Source: Ignavibacteriales bacterium UBA6490 (GTDB lineage: Bacteria; Bacteroidota; Ignavibacteria; Ignavibacteriales; Ignavibacteriaceae). From it: a stretch of DNA of 9,281 bases. Below, piece by piece: positions 6,278-9,281 of this stretch (the first letter of the stretch is position 1; each line of letters opens with the position of its first letter). Position numbers and translations under genes: made by a program. Location: the NCBI GenBank assembly GCA_002435365.1, contig DJMM01000111.1, positions 9,173-18,453 on the forward strand, read 5' to 3'. The notes under the pieces are model-generated. The model saw only the letters and a list, made by a program, of their open reading frames with translations. It was not told the origin of the DNA and did no database searches.

Positions 6278-7260
6278 TTTTTTTCCAGCTGTTCCATTAG
6301 TTTCATATTTATCCATCCATCCTCACCCGTAACCAGTGGAATTTCATTTTTAAGGAACGATTTCTGAACAGACCTCAGCAGATAAAGAAGCTTGTTCCCC
6401 CTTTTATTAAATGCTTTTCTTGCCTCACCCTCTTTTAATATCGTCATCCGCGCCGGAAGCAGTCTCGCGCCTATAAGATTCTCAATACCGATGGAACCCT
6501 TATGCCCGATAATCTCAATCCTGTTGAAAGCTTTTTTGGAATTGAATGAAACATTAAAATACCCGTACCCGCCGCTTTTGAATTTTACAATCGCCGCGGC
6601 AAAATCATCAACCTCTGCTTTGTAAATAATATTATCCACTATGCCGCTGATCCCGGAGATTTCACCCCCGAAAAATCTCATCAGATCAATCATATGGGTT
6701 CCCAGGTCTCTTAATGCACCGCCACCGCTTTCATCTTTTTTAAATCTGAAATTTGTGTTCGGGGCGATATCAATATTAAAATTAAGACTGATTGATACCA
6801 GCCTGCCGATGAATTCGCTGGCCAGAAGCTCCCTGGCTTTGGTTATCAGGGGGTGGAACCTGTAAACATAATTAACTGCATACTGCACATTATTTTCCCT
6901 GCAGACTTTAACCATTTCTTCAGCCTGGGCGGATGTAATCGAGACCGGCTTATCACACAAAATATGCTTACCTGCAGCTGCAGCTTTGAGTACCTGATGA
7001 TAATGATTGACATTGGCGCTGCCGATGTACACTGCATCTATATCCGACCGCAGGAATTCGTCGTAATCAGAGAAACTGTTCCGCACCGCAAATTTATCTG
7101 CCACAGCTTTTGCACGGGCCAGATCACTGCTGAATACAGAATTAACCACGCTGCGATGAAGCAGGGAAATTGTCGGTAAAAAACTGGTTTCTGTAAATCT
7201 GCCGCATCCTGCCACCCCCCACCTTAGTTTCTTTGCTCTTCGTTTTTTTAATCCCAGCAT
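6274..7260 (-). CDS. Gfo/Idh/MocA family NAD(P)-dependent oxidoreductase
   Basis: Members oxidise or reduce sugar, inositol or sugar-derivative hydroxyls using NAD(P) in the cytoplasm. The 328-residue product has an N-terminal Rossmann motif GVAGCGRF (15-22) and the family stretch AAAAGKHILCDKP (93-105). Lys104 there matches the conserved catalytic lysine of the E/D-K-P motif. YRFHP (133-137) follows, and the C-terminal alpha/beta domain contains GGGALRDLGTHMIDL (179-193), with the Asp and His normally at the active site (D185, H189). Length is typical. The N-terminal MLGLKKRRAKK is unusually basic. The start overlaps the metF stop by one base (TAATG), and the end overlaps the aldolase start. 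The substrate cannot be read from the sequence; pairing with a class II aldolase suggests a sugar or sugar-phosphate route. Confidence 0.92.
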   Translation of the reverse strand: MLGLKKRRAKKLRWGVAGCGRFTETSFLPTISLLHRSVVNSVFSSDLARAKAVADKFAVRNSFSDYDEFLRSDIDAVYIGSANVNHYHQVLKAAAAGKHILCDKPVSITSAQAEEMVKVCRENNVQYAVNYVYRFHPLITKARELLASEFIGRLVSISLNFNIDIAPNTNFRFKKDESGGGALRDLGTHMIDLMRFFGGEISGISGIVDNIIYKAEVDDFAAAIVKFKSGGYGYFNVSFNSKKAFNRIEIIGHKGSIGIENLIGARLLPARMTILKEGEARKAFNKRGNKLLYLLRSVQKSFLKNEIPLVTGEDGWINMKLMEQLEKK

Positions 7261-8225
7261 TAAGCTATCTTCCTGAAATTTTTTAATCTGTTCATCAGCA
7301 TTGTAACTGGTTTTGAATTCTGCATTATGTAGAAATGAACACTCGGAACATTCTGCTGAAGAAGTTCCTCAACCTGCCGGGCTGCCCATTCAACACCAAC
7401 TTCCAATACATGCTCCGGTTTCGCAGACATTATTTCGTCAACCAGTTCATCAGGCAGACTTACATAAAAGTTCTTAGGTATATTTATAAGATGACTCTTG
7501 TTTGTAATGATTTTTATGCCGGGAATAATCGGCACTGTTATTCCCTCCTGTCTGCATTGTTCAACATATTTGAAATATACCGAATTATCGTAAAACATCT
7601 GGGTAACAATGTATTCTGCACCGGCAACTATTTTTTCTTTTGTGTATTTGATGTCTGTTTTTATACTGGGAGCTTCAAAGTGTTTTTCGGGATATCCGCC
7701 CACACCAACACAAAAATTCGTTGCCTTTGCATCCAGCAGATTGTCCTCAAGGTATTTACCCTGGTTCATATCATAAACCTGCCTTACCAGGTCGGAAGTA
7801 TATTTATTCACGCTCCTGCCTTCTGGCACCGGCTTATCATAACCGCTGTCATCACCTCTTACCGCCAGAAGATTTTCAATTCCCAGGTAATTAAGCTCAA
7901 TTAAAAAATCTTCGGTCTCCTCTCTTGTAAATCCCTTGCTCAGAATATGCGGAACAGCGTCAATGTTATATTTATTCTGAATAACCGCACAGATACCGAG
8001 AGTGCCGGGACGCTTGCGCTTTATTTTTTTTCTTATGCCGGTCGGCGTCTCCTCATAATTTATTTCCGCGGAGTGACTTGTAATATCAATATACGGAGGA
8101 CTGTATTTAACTATCTGGTCAAGAACAGCAAGAAGCGCTTTTATATCGCTTCCTCTCTTGGGAGGTATAAGTTCAAAACTTATAAAAGGTTCTTTCGCGT
8201 TCAATATATGTTCAATAACTTTCAT
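7260..8225 (-). CDS. metF: Methylenetetrahydrofolate reductase (MetF)
   Basis: MetF is a cytoplasmic FAD enzyme that reduces 5,10-methylene- to 5-methyl-tetrahydrofolate, supplying the methyl group for methionine. The 321-residue TIM-barrel product shows FELIPPKRG (17-25), whose Glu18 matches the catalytic Glu28 of E. coli MetF. It also has AVRGDD (121-126, with the folate/flavin Asp at 125), VGVGGYPEKH (172-181), VTQMFYDN (207-214), PIIPGIK (232-238) and the C-terminal VHFYIMQN (296-303). The DITSHSAEI segment (47-55) is the Bacteroidota-like form. It is the first gene of the tight minus-strand operon and has a modest AGG ribosome site ahead of the ATG. The upstream gap is only 80 bases, with no recognisable SAM or THF riboswitch. 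Confidence 0.94.
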   Translation of the reverse strand: MKVIEHILNAKEPFISFELIPPKRGSDIKALLAVLDQIVKYSPPYIDITSHSAEINYEETPTGIRKKIKRKRPGTLGICAVIQNKYNIDAVPHILSKGFTREETEDFLIELNYLGIENLLAVRGDDSGYDKPVPEGRSVNKYTSDLVRQVYDMNQGKYLEDNLLDAKATNFCVGVGGYPEKHFEAPSIKTDIKYTKEKIVAGAEYIVTQMFYDNSVYFKYVEQCRQEGITVPIIPGIKIITNKSHLINIPKNFYVSLPDELVDEIMSAKPEHVLEVGVEWAARQVEELLQQNVPSVHFYIMQNSKPVTMLMNRLKNFRKIA

Positions 8226-8305
8226 CTATACCTGTTCTGAAAATAATAAATTTGAAATATTACTAATCCGTTAACTTAATAAAATTAAAAATAATAAAGT
8301 CCCGA
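8226..8305 (-). promoter_or_regulatory. Intergenic region that must hold the operon promoter; no firm element seen
   Basis: This 80-base AT-rich gap separates the S45 hydrolase stop from metF. I see no strong hairpin for termination and no good TAnnTTTG element on the minus strand. Either the promoter is degenerate or the hydrolase transcript reads through into the operon. Confidence 0.3.
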
Positions 8306-9281
8306 TTAATCTCTATATATTCTCAGCAGCAGATTTGCCGGATTCTTTATGGAATTCAGATCAGTTCTTATTTTAATATAGCCGCCCTTAAGCCATAGTT
8401 CGGTCATGTCGCTGTAATGATCACTGATTACATGACCTGACTGCCCGGTTGTGAGTACCAGGTAAAATTCATCGGGACTTGCAAAGTCGAATATGTACCT
8501 CATGGACGGTCCAAGATCGTTTTCAAACTTTTCATGATCGAACCTTGGAAATTCCCTGATACCGTCATTAAAAGGATACTCGGTATTGAAAATTGTGGTG
8601 CCGTCCCCTCCTACTGAGAAAGGGCCGACATCTATAACCTTATCGAGAATACCCGAAATTCCGCTGAAGGAATGTTTAAATCTCGCTTTATGAAACTGAC
8701 CCCACTGCCAGTTTTTAACATCACTCCCCGATTTAATCTGCAGTTCGGTAACCGCGTCCCACAAACTTCTCCTGATAATATCATCCCTAGTTTCAACAGC
8801 ATCCGTGCTGCAATTGTCTATCACAGAGGTCTGAGGATCTGCCAGAACCCTGAGAATATTACGGTAAGGAATGCTTCCGACGAAAACATATTCATTATAA
8901 AGGTCATCCCCCAGTTCATCTCTATAAATATTGCTGAGCAGATGATCGAGGAACATACAGTATATTGCCGGAGTCTGGCTTGCCGCATCAAACTTATGGT
9001 CCCATTTTTCTATAAGCTCAAGGGCAAGGTTAAGGTTGTCATCCTTTACCCGGAAATTCCGGAATGCATCCGTAATATATTTTGCAAGCTCCCTTGCATA
9101 AGGTGATACCTGATCCAGCTGATACTTTTTAAAGTCATCTGCGCTGTGCTGTTTTTTCGACTGCAGAAGTTCCCTTATCCTTTTTATACGGGAATCGGGC
9201 TCCCACAGCGTGGTTATGTACTGGCTGAAATTTTCAACCACCTTATTATTGGCTGTGGCGATATAATTTTCAGGAGGATTC
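8306..9281 (-). CDS. Penicillin acylase family (peptidase S45) hydrolase, C-terminal part (5' end outside window)
   Basis: The frame is open to the right edge, giving 324 residues of the C-terminal part; the GTG at 9241 is internal. The segment begins with NPPENYIATANN, the characteristic early beta-chain motif of S45 enzymes. It continues with WEPDSRIKRI, WQWGQFHKARFKH, VGGDGTTIFNTEYPF and, near the end, GQSGHVISDHYSDMTELWLKGG, all in family order. S45 proteins are N-terminal nucleophile amidases. They are exported, cut into alpha and beta chains, and use the beta-chain N-terminal Ser. The signal peptide, cleavage site and that serine lie beyond the window, so activity cannot be judged. Members cleave penicillins, acyl-homoserine lactones or other amides; the substrate here is unknown. 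It sits 80 bases ahead of metF on the same strand. Confidence 0.88.
   Translation of the reverse strand, partial: NPPENYIATANNKVVENFSQYITTLWEPDSRIKRIRELLQSKKQHSADDFKKYQLDQVSPYARELAKYITDAFRNFRVKDDNLNLALELIEKWDHKFDAASQTPAIYCMFLDHLLSNIYRDELGDDLYNEYVFVGSIPYRNILRVLADPQTSVIDNCSTDAVETRDDIIRRSLWDAVTELQIKSGSDVKNWQWGQFHKARFKHSFSGISGILDKVIDVGPFSVGGDGTTIFNTEYPFNDGIREFPRFDHEKFENDLGPSMRYIFDFASPDEFYLVLTTGQSGHVISDHYSDMTELWLKGGYIKIRTDLNSIKNPANLLLRIYRD

Larger units (their letters stand above)
3044..8225 (-). other. Predicted six-gene operon metF - oxidoreductase - aldolase - ddl - ftsB - rarA
   Basis: The six minus-strand genes have junctions of 1-base overlap (TAATG), three 4-base ATGA overlaps and one 5-base gap, leaving no room for internal terminators or ordinary promoters between them. 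This implies one transcript with translational coupling. Internal promoters inside coding sequence cannot be excluded by reading. Confidence 0.8.

Noticed and set aside
7335..7904. 189-codon plus-strand frame antisense to metF
   Set aside because: It lies entirely inside a well-supported metF, and its Cys-, Phe- and Asn-rich composition is typical of an antisense frame with no recognisable domain.
8226..8305. SAM or THF riboswitch ahead of metF
   Set aside because: Only 80 AT-rich bases are available, without the paired helices or conserved cores of those riboswitch classes.
8672..9106. 144-codon plus-strand frame antisense to the S45 hydrolase
   Set aside because: The opposite strand encodes motifs in correct S45 family order; this frame shows no domain and no ribosome site.
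9239..9241. GTG as the start of the S45 hydrolase
   Set aside because: The frame remains open upstream and encodes the conserved NPPENYIATANN motif, so the true start is beyond the window edge.
1..9281. Mobile element, prophage, CRISPR array, defence island or RNA genes
   Set aside because: I saw no transposase, integrase or phage protein, no regularly spaced direct repeats, no tRNA or rRNA-like segments, and no nuclease or toxin genes typical of defence systems.

Overview
The window looks like chromosomal DNA from a free-living bacterium of the Bacteroidota/Chlorobiota/Ignavibacteriota group. This is inferred from an AT-rich composition, weak or absent Shine-Dalgarno sites, a small two-helix membrane protein resembling the Bacteroidota-type DUF3098 family, an FG-GAP type repeat protein, and a TAnnTTTG-type promoter element. 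An ignavibacterial origin is my best guess, but no marker gene fixes it. There is no sign of a prophage, transposon, CRISPR array, tRNA or rRNA.

Layout. At 1-531 (+) is the 3' end of a calcium-motif beta-propeller repeat protein, followed by a strong stem-loop at 541-582. At 672-1388 (-) is a predicted exported helical protein that is an internal duplication with matching histidines in both halves; I do not recognise its family. A divergent intergenic region (1389-1629) carries a 16-bp perfect palindrome, a TAnnTTTG element and a second palindrome with the same half-site. Rightward from there lie a small membrane protein (1630-1899) and dprA (1926-3047, TTG start). dprA ends in a 4-base tail-to-tail overlap with rarA.

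From 8225 down to 3044 on the minus strand, six genes are packed with 1-4 base overlaps or a 5-base gap: metF, a Gfo/Idh/MocA oxidoreductase, a FucA-like class II aldolase, ddl, an ftsB/divIC-type gene and rarA. They almost certainly form one translationally coupled operon. It joins one-carbon metabolism (MetF), two sugar-type enzymes of unknown substrate, peptidoglycan precursor synthesis (Ddl), division-septum assembly (FtsB-like) and replication-fork maintenance (RarA). Upstream, at 8306-9281 (-), is the C-terminal part of a penicillin-acylase family (S45) hydrolase that runs off the right edge.

Most of the window is ordinary housekeeping. The parts I would look at again are the duplicated histidine-bearing exported protein, the paired palindromes around the promoter at 1518, and the uncharacterised oxidoreductase/aldolase pair inside a cell-wall and division operon. 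The aldolase keeps the zinc and catalytic residues of FucA but has Phe where FucA has Tyr113.
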